From Aureimonas sp. AU22 (lineage in GTDB: Bacteria > Pseudomonadota > Alphaproteobacteria > Rhizobiales > Rhizobiaceae), in contig NZ_BBWJ01000035.1 of NCBI RefSeq assembly GCF_001463745.1, positions 1 through 64,000 of the forward strand: 64,000 nt of DNA. The letters are read 5' to 3'. Below are positions 35,534 to 43,347 of this stretch, in pieces. Under the pieces are notes generated by a model. The model was not told the origin of the DNA and did no database searches. It saw nothing but the letters and a program-made list of their open reading frames with translations. A program made the translations under genes and the position numbers. The first letter of the stretch is position 1. Each line of letters starts with the position of its first letter.

Positions 35534-35866
35534 CAGGTCCTCCCGGCCGCCCCGTCTTGCTCGCGGGCCTTGCGGCTTACGCAAACGTAAACGGGAAGGC
35601 GCGCATCGCCAAGAGCACGAGTTTCGGATGCGATCGCGAGACATGCTGAACGGATGGCAAGGAAAGATGCTGAAGCAAGTTTGAACCGAATCGCCGCAAA
35701 GCCCTGAATGCAGGGGGTTCGCGGGATAAGACATCAAGACTTGCCGACAGATGAATCCTGAATTCAACTTCAATTAGGCAAGCATTTTAAGCACCGGTTC
35801 AACGGCCGCTGGCAATCTCGTCTCAGGCACCCCGATGGGGCGCAACGGGGATAGAGGACAGGAATC
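35534..35866. other. 333-base intergenic region between divergent genes
   Basis: It contains the palindrome above and an AT-rich stretch around 35755-35800, unusual for this GC-rich window. That stretch holds the arms CTTGCC (about 35740) and GGCAAG (35778-35783) in inverted orientation around a GAATTC core. It probably carries divergent promoters for DUF2147 B and the Sel1-like gene. No coding sequence is supported. Confidence 0.45.
35577..35590. promoter_or_regulatory. perfect TTACG-N4-CGTAA palindrome upstream of DUF2147 B
   Basis: TTACGCAAACGTAA (35577-35590): 5-base arms separated by CAAA. It is the same type as the site at 26699-26713 upstream of ETF-QO. The position, about 44-57 bases upstream of the DUF2147 B start, is right for a promoter operator. 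Confidence 0.45.
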
Positions 35867-36139
35867 ATGGCACGCTTCGACCTTCAGGATGGGGACTTCG
35901 GCACCGCGCTCGGGCTTGCGGCGCCGATCGGCGAGACGCTTTTCGCGATGGGCCTGCGCTACGCGTCGGGCCGCGAGGGCGAGACGGACCTCGTGTCGGC
36001 ACACATGTACTTCAACCTTGCCGACCAGATGGGCTCCGACGACGCGGCGTCGCACCGCCAGGACCTCGCGGCCATGATGACCAAGGCCGAGATCGGCCGC
36101 GCGCTGCGCCTTGCCCGCGAATGGCTCGCCCGCAACTGA
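35867..36139 (+). CDS. small Sel1-like helical protein
   Basis: A 90-residue protein with no signal peptide. The block MGLRYASGREGETDLVSAHMYFNLAD resembles a single Sel1-type (TPR-like) repeat, where a helix pair carries alanine and glycine at fixed spacing, followed by a second helical part ending LRLAREWLARN. GGACAGGAATC supplies a ribosome binding site. Such single-repeat proteins are common in Rhizobiales and probably bind a partner protein; the partner is unknown. Confidence 0.7.
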   Translation: MARFDLQDGDFGTALGLAAPIGETLFAMGLRYASGREGETDLVSAHMYFNLADQMGSDDAASHRQDLAAMMTKAEIGRALRLAREWLARN

Positions 36140-36148
36140 GCCGTGCCG

Positions 36149-37246
36149 TCAGCCTTCGGCTCGGCTCAGAGACGCGTCCAGAGCGAGCGCGAAGCGGTCG
36201 AGTTCGTCGTCCCGGCCGACCGTCACGCGGATGGTGCGATCCAGCGGCGCCACGCCCGGCATGCGGATGAAGACTTGGTGCTCGAGCACGCCTTCGAGGA
36301 TCCGCCGCGCATAGGTGCCGTCCCGGCCGCAGTCGATGGCCACGAAATTGGTAGCCGAGGGCAGGGCGCGCAGACCTGCGGTCGCCGCGATCTCTTCCAG
36401 GCGCGAGCGGGCCCGCACGATCCGTCCCACGACGTCGGCGAGATAAGCCTGATCCCCGAGCGCGGCGAGCGCGCCCGCCTGGGCCATGCGCGATACCCCG
36501 AAGTGATTGCGCACCTTGTGGAAATGCGCGACCGTTTCGGCGGCACCGAACACGAATGCCACGCGTACGCCCGCCATGCCGTAGGCTTTGGAGAAGGTGC
36601 GAAAGCGCAGGACGTTCGGCCGGATCTCGGACGCCGCCGGCAGCGCCGACGCCGGCGCGAGATCGCTATAGGCCTCGTCCAGCACCAGAAGCGTTCCCTC
36701 CGGCACGGCGTCCATCAGGCGCCGAACGGCGTCCGCCTCGTGCCAGCTTCCCGTCGGATTGTCCGGATTGGCGAAGTAGACGAGCTTCGGGCGCACCTCC
36801 CGCATCCGTTCGATCAGCGCGTCGATGTCCTCGCGATCGTCGCGGTACGGCACGAAATCGAGCGTGCCGCCGTGTCCGGTGACATGGTAGTTGAAGGTCG
36901 GATAGGCACCCAGCGACGTGACGACGCGGTCGCCCGGCTCGAGCACGATCTGCGTCAGCAGGCCGAACAGGCCGTCGATCCCCTCTCCGACCACCACCTC
37001 CTCGAAGCGGATGCCGACATGCGCCGCGATGGCTTCGCGCAGGGCGTGATGCTCCGGGTCGCCATAGGCCCAGCTGTCCCGCGCCGCACGGCTCATTGCC
37101 TCGACCACGAGCGGCGAGGGGCCGAAGGTGCTTTCGTTGGCGCCGAGCCGCGCCAGGAACGGGCGACCGAGCCGGCGCTCCAGGGCTTCGGGGCCGACAA
37201 ATGGGATCGTGGCGGGAAGGGCCAGGGTACGCGCGTTGAACGGCAT
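36149..37246 (-). CDS. PLP-dependent aminotransferase, histidinol-phosphate aminotransferase-like
   Basis: A 365-residue fold-type I aminotransferase. Key blocks are NPDNPTGSWHEAD (cofactor contacts), VLDEAYSDL with the PLP-ring Asp, and TFSKAYGMAGVRVAF with the Schiff-base Lys (about 220). The C-terminal PGVAPLDRTIRVTVGRDDEL matches the HisC subgroup. The HisC step converts imidazole-acetol phosphate to histidinol phosphate, but many alphaproteobacteria carry several HisC-like enzymes and this copy has no his genes nearby. It converges with the Sel1-like gene, 9 bases apart. Confidence 0.87.
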   Translation of the reverse strand: MPFNARTLALPATIPFVGPEALERRLGRPFLARLGANESTFGPSPLVVEAMSRAARDSWAYGDPEHHALREAIAAHVGIRFEEVVVGEGIDGLFGLLTQIVLEPGDRVVTSLGAYPTFNYHVTGHGGTLDFVPYRDDREDIDALIERMREVRPKLVYFANPDNPTGSWHEADAVRRLMDAVPEGTLLVLDEAYSDLAPASALPAASEIRPNVLRFRTFSKAYGMAGVRVAFVFGAAETVAHFHKVRNHFGVSRMAQAGALAALGDQAYLADVVGRIVRARSRLEEIAATAGLRALPSATNFVAIDCGRDGTYARRILEGVLEHQVFIRMPGVAPLDRTIRVTVGRDDELDRFALALDASLSRAEG

Positions 37247-37427
37247 TCGGGATCTCGCAGCGGGTCGGTCCTGCCGTTTTAGAGACTCAGGCGTCTGCTG
37301 GACAGATGTCTTGCCGTTGCGCCAAAAACCCGTTGATAAACGAAGGCTTGCGGCTGCCCGTCCTTGAAACCGACCGGGCGCCCGCCCACGCTTCGGTCAT
37401 GCGCGCGCAGTTTGATTTCCCCGTCCG

Positions 37428-38552
37428 ATGATCCGCTTCCTCCACACGGCCGACTGGCAGATCGGCAAGCCCTTCGGCGGCTATCCCGAGGAAACACGGG
37501 CCGAACTGCGCGCCGAGCGCTTCAACGCCGTGCGCCGCGTGGCGGCACTGGCCGAGGCACGTGGCGCCGCGTTCGCGGTCGTGGCGGGCGACGCCTTCGA
37601 CGGCAACACGGTGTCCGACCGCGACATCCAGCGCACACTGGACGCCATGTCCGGCTTCACCGGCACCTGGATCATGCTCCCGGGCAACCACGATCCCGCG
37701 GTCAGCGTCTCGGTCTGGTCGCGGCTTGCCCGCTTCGATACCCGCGCGCGCGTCATCGTCGCCGACCGGCCGGAGCCGATCGAACTTTGCGAGGGGCGTG
37801 CCGTGGTCCTGCCGGCGCCGCTGCTGCGCCATCACGAAGGCGCCGATCTCACCGAGTGGTTCGACGCGGCCGTCTCTTCGTCGCATGTCGTGCGCGTCGG
37901 CCTGGCGCACGGGGCCGTCGCCAACCGGCTGCCGGCGGCGGCCGAAAGCGGCAATCCCATCGCAGACGACCGTGCGGACCGTGCCCGCCTCGACTATCTG
38001 GCGCTGGGAGACTGGCACGGTTTCCTCGAGATCGCGCCGCGCACATTCTATAGCGGCACGCCCGAGGCCGATCGCTATCCCGCCAACGAGCCGGGTTTCG
38101 CGGCCCTTGTTGATATCGACGGGCCGGGCGCGTCCCCCCGGGTCGAAAGGGTGCGCACCGCGCGCTTCGAATGGTGCGCCATGGCGATCGACATCCATGG
38201 CGATGCCGGCGCGCTCGACCATGCCCTCGCGGCGCTTCCTGCACCGGGCGAGACGCTGGTCGACCTCACGCTGCGCGGAACGCTCTCCCTGCGCGAGCGG
38301 ATCGCTCTCGACGAAGCGCTCGCGAACTGGCAACCGCGCCTCTTCGACCTGCGTCTTCGCGACGACGGTCTTCTGGACGAGCCGGACGAGGAGGACCTCG
38401 ACCGCATCGACGCGGCCGGCTTCGTGCGCACCGCGGTGGACCGGCTCCGCGCCAAGGCCGCCAGCCGCGAGGACCCCGAGCGTGCCGCCGCCGCGCTCGC
38501 GCTTCGCATGATGTTTGCCGAGCACGCCCGTCTCGGGCGGCGGGAGGGCTGA
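37428..38552 (+). CDS. SbcD/Mre11-like DNA repair metallophosphoesterase
   Basis: A 374-residue calcineurin-like phosphoesterase with the motifs HTADWQIGK, VAGDAFDG, LPGNHDPA, LAHGAV and GDWHG in order. In SbcD the first motif is usually DWH; here it is DWQ, as in a known subgroup of SbcD-like proteins. The C-terminal part (about 250-374) would contact the ATPase partner. It is followed 4 bases later by the SbcC/Rad50-like gene, so they form a two-gene nuclease unit acting on DNA ends or hairpins. Confidence 0.85.
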   Translation: MIRFLHTADWQIGKPFGGYPEETRAELRAERFNAVRRVAALAEARGAAFAVVAGDAFDGNTVSDRDIQRTLDAMSGFTGTWIMLPGNHDPAVSVSVWSRLARFDTRARVIVADRPEPIELCEGRAVVLPAPLLRHHEGADLTEWFDAAVSSSHVVRVGLAHGAVANRLPAAAESGNPIADDRADRARLDYLALGDWHGFLEIAPRTFYSGTPEADRYPANEPGFAALVDIDGPGASPRVERVRTARFEWCAMAIDIHGDAGALDHALAALPAPGETLVDLTLRGTLSLRERIALDEALANWQPRLFDLRLRDDGLLDEPDEEDLDRIDAAGFVRTAVDRLRAKAASREDPERAAAALALRMMFAEHARLGRREG

Positions 38553-38556
38553 AACC

Positions 38557-41184
38557 GTGTATCTGCGCACCCTGACGCTCCGCGAGTTCGCCGGCGTGTC
38601 GTCCCTCGCCCTCGACCGGTTCGAGGACGGGCTGAACGTGATCGTGGGCGACAACGAGGCCGGCAAGTCCACCGTTCTCACAGCGCTGCGGGCTGCCTTC
38701 TTCCAGAAGCATCGGTCCACCGGAGAAGCGACGCGGGCTCTGGTGCCCTATGGCCGGCAGGTCCGTCCGGAGATCGAGATCGCCTTCTCGCTCGGCGGCA
38801 CGGACTATGAGCTGCGCAAGGCCTTCCTGCAGAAGCCGGAGGCCGAACTCAGCTGGCCCGGCGGCCGGCTTCAAGGCGACGCGGTGGAGGAGCGGCTCGC
38901 CGAACTCCTGCGCTTCACCCATTCGGGCGCGCGCAAGCCGAAGGACGGTGACTTCGTCGGCACGTTCGGCCTGCTTTGGGTCGACCAGGGACGCTCCACC
39001 GAGGGCCTGGATCTCGGCGCGGGGCGCGACGCCGTCACCGCGTCGCTGGAGGGCGAGGTCAGTCAGGTCCTCGGCGGCGAACGGGGGCGGGCCCTGATCG
39101 CGGCCTCTCGCGCCCGGCAGGACCGGTTCTTCACCGAGACCCTGCGGGTCAAGGCGAACTCGCCGCTCCGCGAGGCCGAGGACACGCTGGAGCGGCTGCG
39201 CGAGGCTCTGGGTCAGCGTCGCGCGGCCCTTGCCGACTATCGCACCAAGCTGCAGCGCCTGTCCGACCGGCGCTCGGTGCTACGCTCCTATGAGAAGGAC
39301 GATGCGGTCGGCGTGGCCGCCGCCGGTCTCGCCCGCGCCGAGGCGCAGCAAAGGGCGCTCGGGGATCTTCGGCGCGACTGCACCGAGGCCGAGCGCGACC
39401 TCAGACACGCGCTGACGGCCCGCGAGCACGCGGGCGAGCGCTTGCGCGTTCGCGAGGCGCTGCTGGCCGCCGCCGCCAAGGCCGTGGGGCAGGAGGAAGA
39501 AGAACGCCTTCGCCTTGCCGAGCACCGCGAGGCAGCCGAGCGGGAACGCCGGCACCTGTCCGAACTCGAAGGCGCTCTCGTGGCGGCTCGTGCCGCGCTG
39601 GAGGAGGCCGAGCGCCGCGCCGAGACCGCTCGCATCGCCGGCGAACGCGCCCGTCTCGCCCGGGAGATCGAGCGGCTCGATGCGCAGTTGACCGAGGGCC
39701 GCCGTCTGGCCGCCGCGCTCGACGCCCTGTCCGGCGCGGTCGCGCAACGCACCGCGACCCGCCGCGACATCGGGGAGCTGGAGGAGATCGAGCGGGCGTG
39801 CCGCGAGGCGGAGATCCGCCTGTCGGCCGCCTCGCCGACCGTGACGTTCGCGCCGGAAACGGCGGGGGGCGCCGTGCTTGTCGACGGCAAGCCCCTGACG
39901 AACGTGTCGGGCCACACGGTTTCGGCGCGAACCGCGTTTCACCTGCCGGGCTTCGGCACGGTCACGATCGAGCCGGGGGGCGGATCGGCGTCGCTTGCCG
40001 ACGAGGCCGCTCGCAGTCGGGCCCGATTGGCGGCGCGACTCGCCGAACTCGGAGGGCCAAGCGTGGAGGAGGTGCGGCGCTCGGTGCGGGCCGGTGAGGA
40101 GCGGGCGATCGAGACGAAGCGGCTCCGCGAACTTCTCGCCGCGAGGCTGCCGTCGGGCCTTCAGGCCGCCGAAGTCGAGTTGCGGGCCCTGCGCGAAGCG
40201 GCAGCCGCGCTGCCGCCGGAGGATGGTCGATCCGACGTCGGCGATCTCGCGGCCGTCCGCGCCGAAGCACAGGCCGCGCGCGAACGCGTGTCGCGCGCCG
40301 AAGGCAGCCTCGACGCGGCAAGGCGTGATCTGCGTGCGGCCGAATCGGACCTTGTGGGCCGCGAGGCCCGGGCCGCTCATCTGCTCGCGGAGGCCCGGCG
40401 GCTGCGGACGGAGGCGGACGACGCCGAAGCGGCGCGCGCGATGGCGGCGCTGCGCGAGGACATGGCCGCCGCCGAGCTGGAGCGTGCCGCGCGCGAGGCG
40501 GTGTACGACGCGCGGCGCCGGGCGCTTGCGGAAGGCGATCCCGAAACCGTGGAGCGGACGGTGGCCGCCAAGCGTCGCGCGCGCGACGAGATCGAACGCA
40601 CGCTGGTCGCGCTCCGAGGCGAGGTCGCCAGTCTCGAGGGAGAGTTGCGCGTTCAGGGCGCGAACGCGCTCGACGAGGAGATCGCAAGGCTCGAAGGCGA
40701 GGTGGAGCACGCCGAGCGCCTTCGCACCCGGCTGGCCCTGGAGGCGGAGGCCTCGCGGCTTCTCCATCAGACGCTGCTGCAGGCCCAGCGCGAGGCCCAC
40801 GAGTCGTGGCTTGCCCCGATCAAGTCTCACGTCGCGCCCTATCTCCGGCTGATCCATCCCGATTCCGACATCGCGCTCGACGAGGCGACGCTGGAACTCA
40901 CCGGGCTTCGCCGCCGGGGCGTGGACGAAGACTTCCGCCGTCTCTCTGCTGGTGCGCGCGAACAAGTGGCCGTGGTCACGCGTCTGGCGCTTGCCGAAGT
41001 GATCAAGAAAGGCGGGCATCCCGCCACGGTGATACTGGACGATGCTCTGGTGAATACCGACGAGCGGCGGCTGGAGCGCATGCACCATGTGTTGCGCAAG
41101 GCGGCCGAAGGACTCCAGGTTATCATCCTGACCTGCCGCGAACGCGACTTCCGCGACATCGGAGCGCCCATCTTTCGCCTCTGA
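38557..41184 (+). CDS. SbcC/Rad50-like coiled-coil ATPase with a non-zinc-hook insert
   Basis: An 875-residue ABC-type ATPase. Walker A is GDNEAGKST (residues 31-39); Walker B with the D-loop is VILDDALVNTDERRL near 825. Between them lie long charged coiled coils (about 180-420 and 480-780). At the coiled-coil tip (about 423-476) there is no CXXC zinc hook. Instead a strand-rich segment is seen, including GGAVLVDGKPLTNVSGHTV and LPGFGTVTIEPGGG. GTG 38557 has the ribosome binding site GGGAGGG. It forms a two-gene unit with the upstream nuclease; YhaN-like or SbcC-like are both possible names. Confidence 0.85.
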   Translation: MYLRTLTLREFAGVSSLALDRFEDGLNVIVGDNEAGKSTVLTALRAAFFQKHRSTGEATRALVPYGRQVRPEIEIAFSLGGTDYELRKAFLQKPEAELSWPGGRLQGDAVEERLAELLRFTHSGARKPKDGDFVGTFGLLWVDQGRSTEGLDLGAGRDAVTASLEGEVSQVLGGERGRALIAASRARQDRFFTETLRVKANSPLREAEDTLERLREALGQRRAALADYRTKLQRLSDRRSVLRSYEKDDAVGVAAAGLARAEAQQRALGDLRRDCTEAERDLRHALTAREHAGERLRVREALLAAAAKAVGQEEEERLRLAEHREAAERERRHLSELEGALVAARAALEEAERRAETARIAGERARLAREIERLDAQLTEGRRLAAALDALSGAVAQRTATRRDIGELEEIERACREAEIRLSAASPTVTFAPETAGGAVLVDGKPLTNVSGHTVSARTAFHLPGFGTVTIEPGGGSASLADEAARSRARLAARLAELGGPSVEEVRRSVRAGEERAIETKRLRELLAARLPSGLQAAEVELRALREAAAALPPEDGRSDVGDLAAVRAEAQAARERVSRAEGSLDAARRDLRAAESDLVGREARAAHLLAEARRLRTEADDAEAARAMAALREDMAAAELERAAREAVYDARRRALAEGDPETVERTVAAKRRARDEIERTLVALRGEVASLEGELRVQGANALDEEIARLEGEVEHAERLRTRLALEAEASRLLHQTLLQAQREAHESWLAPIKSHVAPYLRLIHPDSDIALDEATLELTGLRRRGVDEDFRRLSAGAREQVAVVTRLALAEVIKKGGHPATVILDDALVNTDERRLERMHHVLRKAAEGLQVIILTCRERDFRDIGAPIFRL

Positions 41185-41575
41185 CGCGGCGGCGATGCGG
41201 CGCCGCGTCCGACCGCAGAACGAACCCGAAGGCCGGTTCGGCCCGGGTTGCGGCCCGGCCTTGGGCGTTGCCCGAAGCTGGCAAAGTGTTGCGGCACAGC
41301 GGTTTGGTCAGGTTTGCGCAGGCTTCGGCGCGAAACGGCCGCAATCCTTAACAGGGCGTCAACGAGATCGTGGCGCGTGTGCAACAGCAGTGTGGCCAAC
41401 ACGCCTTGGAGGCGGTGGCATGGCGTTTCCGTGATTGCATCCAAAGCGAGCCTGACTATTCTCACGATCAGAAGAGCGGGGGACGACCCGGACTTCTACA
41501 GGGGATGGGGCAGGGAAGGCTGTCCTTCGAAACAAAAGCCCAACCCTAACCTATAACTTGACTGGAGGTCAGGAC
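41185..41575 (+). other. 391-base region upstream of the porin gene
   Basis: Long untranslated leader or promoter region with no supported gene. It contains an imperfect hairpin (AACCCG/CGGGTT at 41223-41249), a CtrA-box-like site at 41348-41363 and a strong ribosome binding site (GGAGGTCAGGA) just before the porin ATG. Confidence 0.5.
41348..41363 (+). promoter_or_regulatory. candidate CtrA box upstream of the porin
   Basis: TTAACAGGGCGTCAAC: TTAA, 7 bases, TCAAC, one mismatch from TTAA-N7-TTAAC. It is about 213 bases upstream of the porin start. CtrA is known to affect outer-membrane composition in Brucella. Direct binding here is inferred. Confidence 0.4.
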
Positions 41576-42817
41576 ATGAACATCAAGAGCCTTCTTCTCG
41601 GCTCCGCTGCCGCCCTCGTGGCAGTTTCCGGCGCTCGCGCCGCCGACGCCATCGTTGCCGTCGAGCCCGAGCCGGTCGACTACGTCCGCGTTTGCGACGT
41701 CTACGGCAAGGGCTTCTACTACATCCCGGGCACCGAGACCTGCCTTTCGGTCGGCGGTTACGTCCGCTTCCAGGTGAACGTCGCCGGTGACCCGGCCCAG
41801 AACCTCGAAGGCGACGACTACGACCTGCGCAGCCGCGTCCGCGCCCGTCTGAACTTCGACGCCCGCGAAGAGACCGAACTCGGCACCTTGCGCGCCTTCG
41901 TCCGTCTCCAGGCGACCAACCTGTCGGGCGCCAACAACGGCGTTGCGGTCGACCAGGCCTACGCTCAACTCGGCGGCCTGCTCGTTGGTTACCGCGACTC
42001 CATGTGGTCGTCGGACATCGGCGGTCTCGAGGACGGCCTTCTGACCGACACCGACCTCATCGTCGGTGACTTCAACACCAACCAGATCTCCTACACCTTC
42101 GCCGCGGGCGGCTTCTCGGCCTCGATCGGCCTCGAAGACGACGGCACCGGCGACGTGGTTCCGGACATCCACGGCAAGCTGGTCTATTCCGGCGCCTGGG
42201 GCGGTGCCTTCCTGTCGGCCGTCTACGACGAGACCTTCAACCTGGAAGACGTCAACGACCTGTTCGACAACGACGGTCTCTTCACGCTGAGCGGCAACTA
42301 CCCGACGCTCCTCGAAGACGGCAACAACGGCGCCTTCGCTCTGAAGGGCGGCGTGCTGCTGAAGGACCTCATCGCGCCTGAGTCGCAGCTGAAGATCGAG
42401 GGTCACTACGCCTTCGACCCGACCGTCTACGCTGTCACCGACGGTCTGACCACGGCCGGTACCTTCGCCGCCAACAACCCGAACATCCTGAACCCGGTCC
42501 CGGGCTCGGTTCCGATCGTCCTCGAGTGGGCCGCCGGTGCGGGCTACGCCCAGGCGTTCGGCAAGGTCGGCGTCGCGGTGTCGGGCCAGTACGGCGAGAC
42601 CTTCGACACGCGCTTCTTCGTGCGGAACGCTGCAGGTCAGATCCTGCCGCTCGTCTCCTCGGGCGACTACTACGCGCTCGTCGGCAACGTCGGCTACCAG
42701 ATCACGAACAACTTCGCGACGCTGGCCGAAGTCTCCTACCGGAACGTCGACTTCGGCGGCCCGATCGGCGACACCGATCAGGTCTCGGGCTTCCTGCGCT
42801 TCCAGCGCAACTTCTAA
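41576..42817 (+). CDS. outer-membrane porin (Porin_2 family)
   Basis: A 413-residue porin with signal peptide MNIKSLLLGSAAALVAVSG cut after ARA. The mature N-terminus has YVRVCDVYGKGFYYIPGTETCL with the two conserved cysteines of Rhizobiales porins, then GGYVRFQVNV and many amphipathic strands. It ends in LRFQRNF, with the terminal Phe needed for barrel assembly. It allows passive diffusion of small solutes and is probably a major surface protein. Codon use is strongly C-ending and biased, consistent with high expression. A strong terminator follows. Confidence 0.93.
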   Translation: MNIKSLLLGSAAALVAVSGARAADAIVAVEPEPVDYVRVCDVYGKGFYYIPGTETCLSVGGYVRFQVNVAGDPAQNLEGDDYDLRSRVRARLNFDAREETELGTLRAFVRLQATNLSGANNGVAVDQAYAQLGGLLVGYRDSMWSSDIGGLEDGLLTDTDLIVGDFNTNQISYTFAAGGFSASIGLEDDGTGDVVPDIHGKLVYSGAWGGAFLSAVYDETFNLEDVNDLFDNDGLFTLSGNYPTLLEDGNNGAFALKGGVLLKDLIAPESQLKIEGHYAFDPTVYAVTDGLTTAGTFAANNPNILNPVPGSVPIVLEWAAGAGYAQAFGKVGVAVSGQYGETFDTRFFVRNAAGQILPLVSSGDYYALVGNVGYQITNNFATLAEVSYRNVDFGGPIGDTDQVSGFLRFQRNF

Positions 42818-42840
42818 TCCGAATTCTCGGATCGATAACG

Positions 42841-42867
42841 AAAGGCCCGGCGCAAGCCGGGCCTTTT
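42841..42867 (+). terminator. Rho-independent terminator of the porin
   Basis: AAAGGCCCGGC and GCCGGGCCTTTT form an 11-base stem with a GCAA tetraloop, ending in a T run. It begins 23 bases after the porin stop. Confidence 0.9.
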
Positions 42868-43282
42868 GCGTTGGGGGAAGGGCTGCGACGGTGACAGAGG
42901 GCTATCGCGGCAATGCGAGGCTCGAAAGCTTCTGTAGCGGTTCCCAGCAAGTCCCCGAGCGCTTACGCCGCGGGAGCCCGCAGACATTTCACGGCCTGGG
43001 GAGACCTAACGAGCGTTGCCCCCACAGTTTGTGGCTGCCATGACCGAAAGCTCGCGTTCAGCAGGCTAAAGCGCTCGGCGGTCCTTCCAGGGTATCGCGG
43101 TTCGAGATACTCGCGTTCGCCTTTGGCATTGCCCCGGGATCGACGCATTCCAGAGCGCCGGCATCGCCGACCCCTTGAGCCGCGGCCCTCGAAACCAAGT
43201 CTCCAAGGCTCCGCACATCGCGTCTGGAGATCAGACCGCCCGCCTTCGATCCGCCGAACAGCCAATCCGTGCCCCATACGAA
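42868..43282. other. gap of about 415 bases between two terminators
   Basis: It lies between the porin terminator and the terminator of the lytic transglycosylase. Frames exist on both strands, including a 70-codon minus-strand one ending at 43058, but none has a start with a ribosome binding site. I see no gene, tRNA or repeat. It could hide a small RNA. Confidence 0.4.
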
Positions 43283-43313
43283 AATGCCCCGGCGCCTTGG
43301 GAGCCGGGGCATT
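43280..43313 (-). terminator. terminator of the lytic transglycosylase gene
   Basis: AATGCCCCGGC and GCCGGGGCATT form an 11-base stem with a 9-base loop. On the minus strand it is followed by TTTTCG, so it acts on the transcript coming from 45549 downwards. Confidence 0.85.
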
Positions 43314-43347
43314 CGATGGAGAATCCGAAGAGGTGAAGCCCCGAGGT

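Noticed and set aside
34913-35590. A 225-codon plus-strand frame over DUF2147 B and the adjacent gap
   Set aside because: It lies opposite a gene with a signal peptide and DUF2147 motif, and has no start signal.
43095-43125. GGTTCGAGATACTCGCG, reminiscent of a tRNA T-arm
   Set aside because: The required acceptor and anticodon stems are not found around it.
43058-43280. A minus-strand frame ending at 43058, extending past the lytic transglycosylase terminator
   Set aside because: No ribosome binding site or family resemblance; the upstream part of the frame is a shadow of the lytic transglycosylase, so it is not called a gene.
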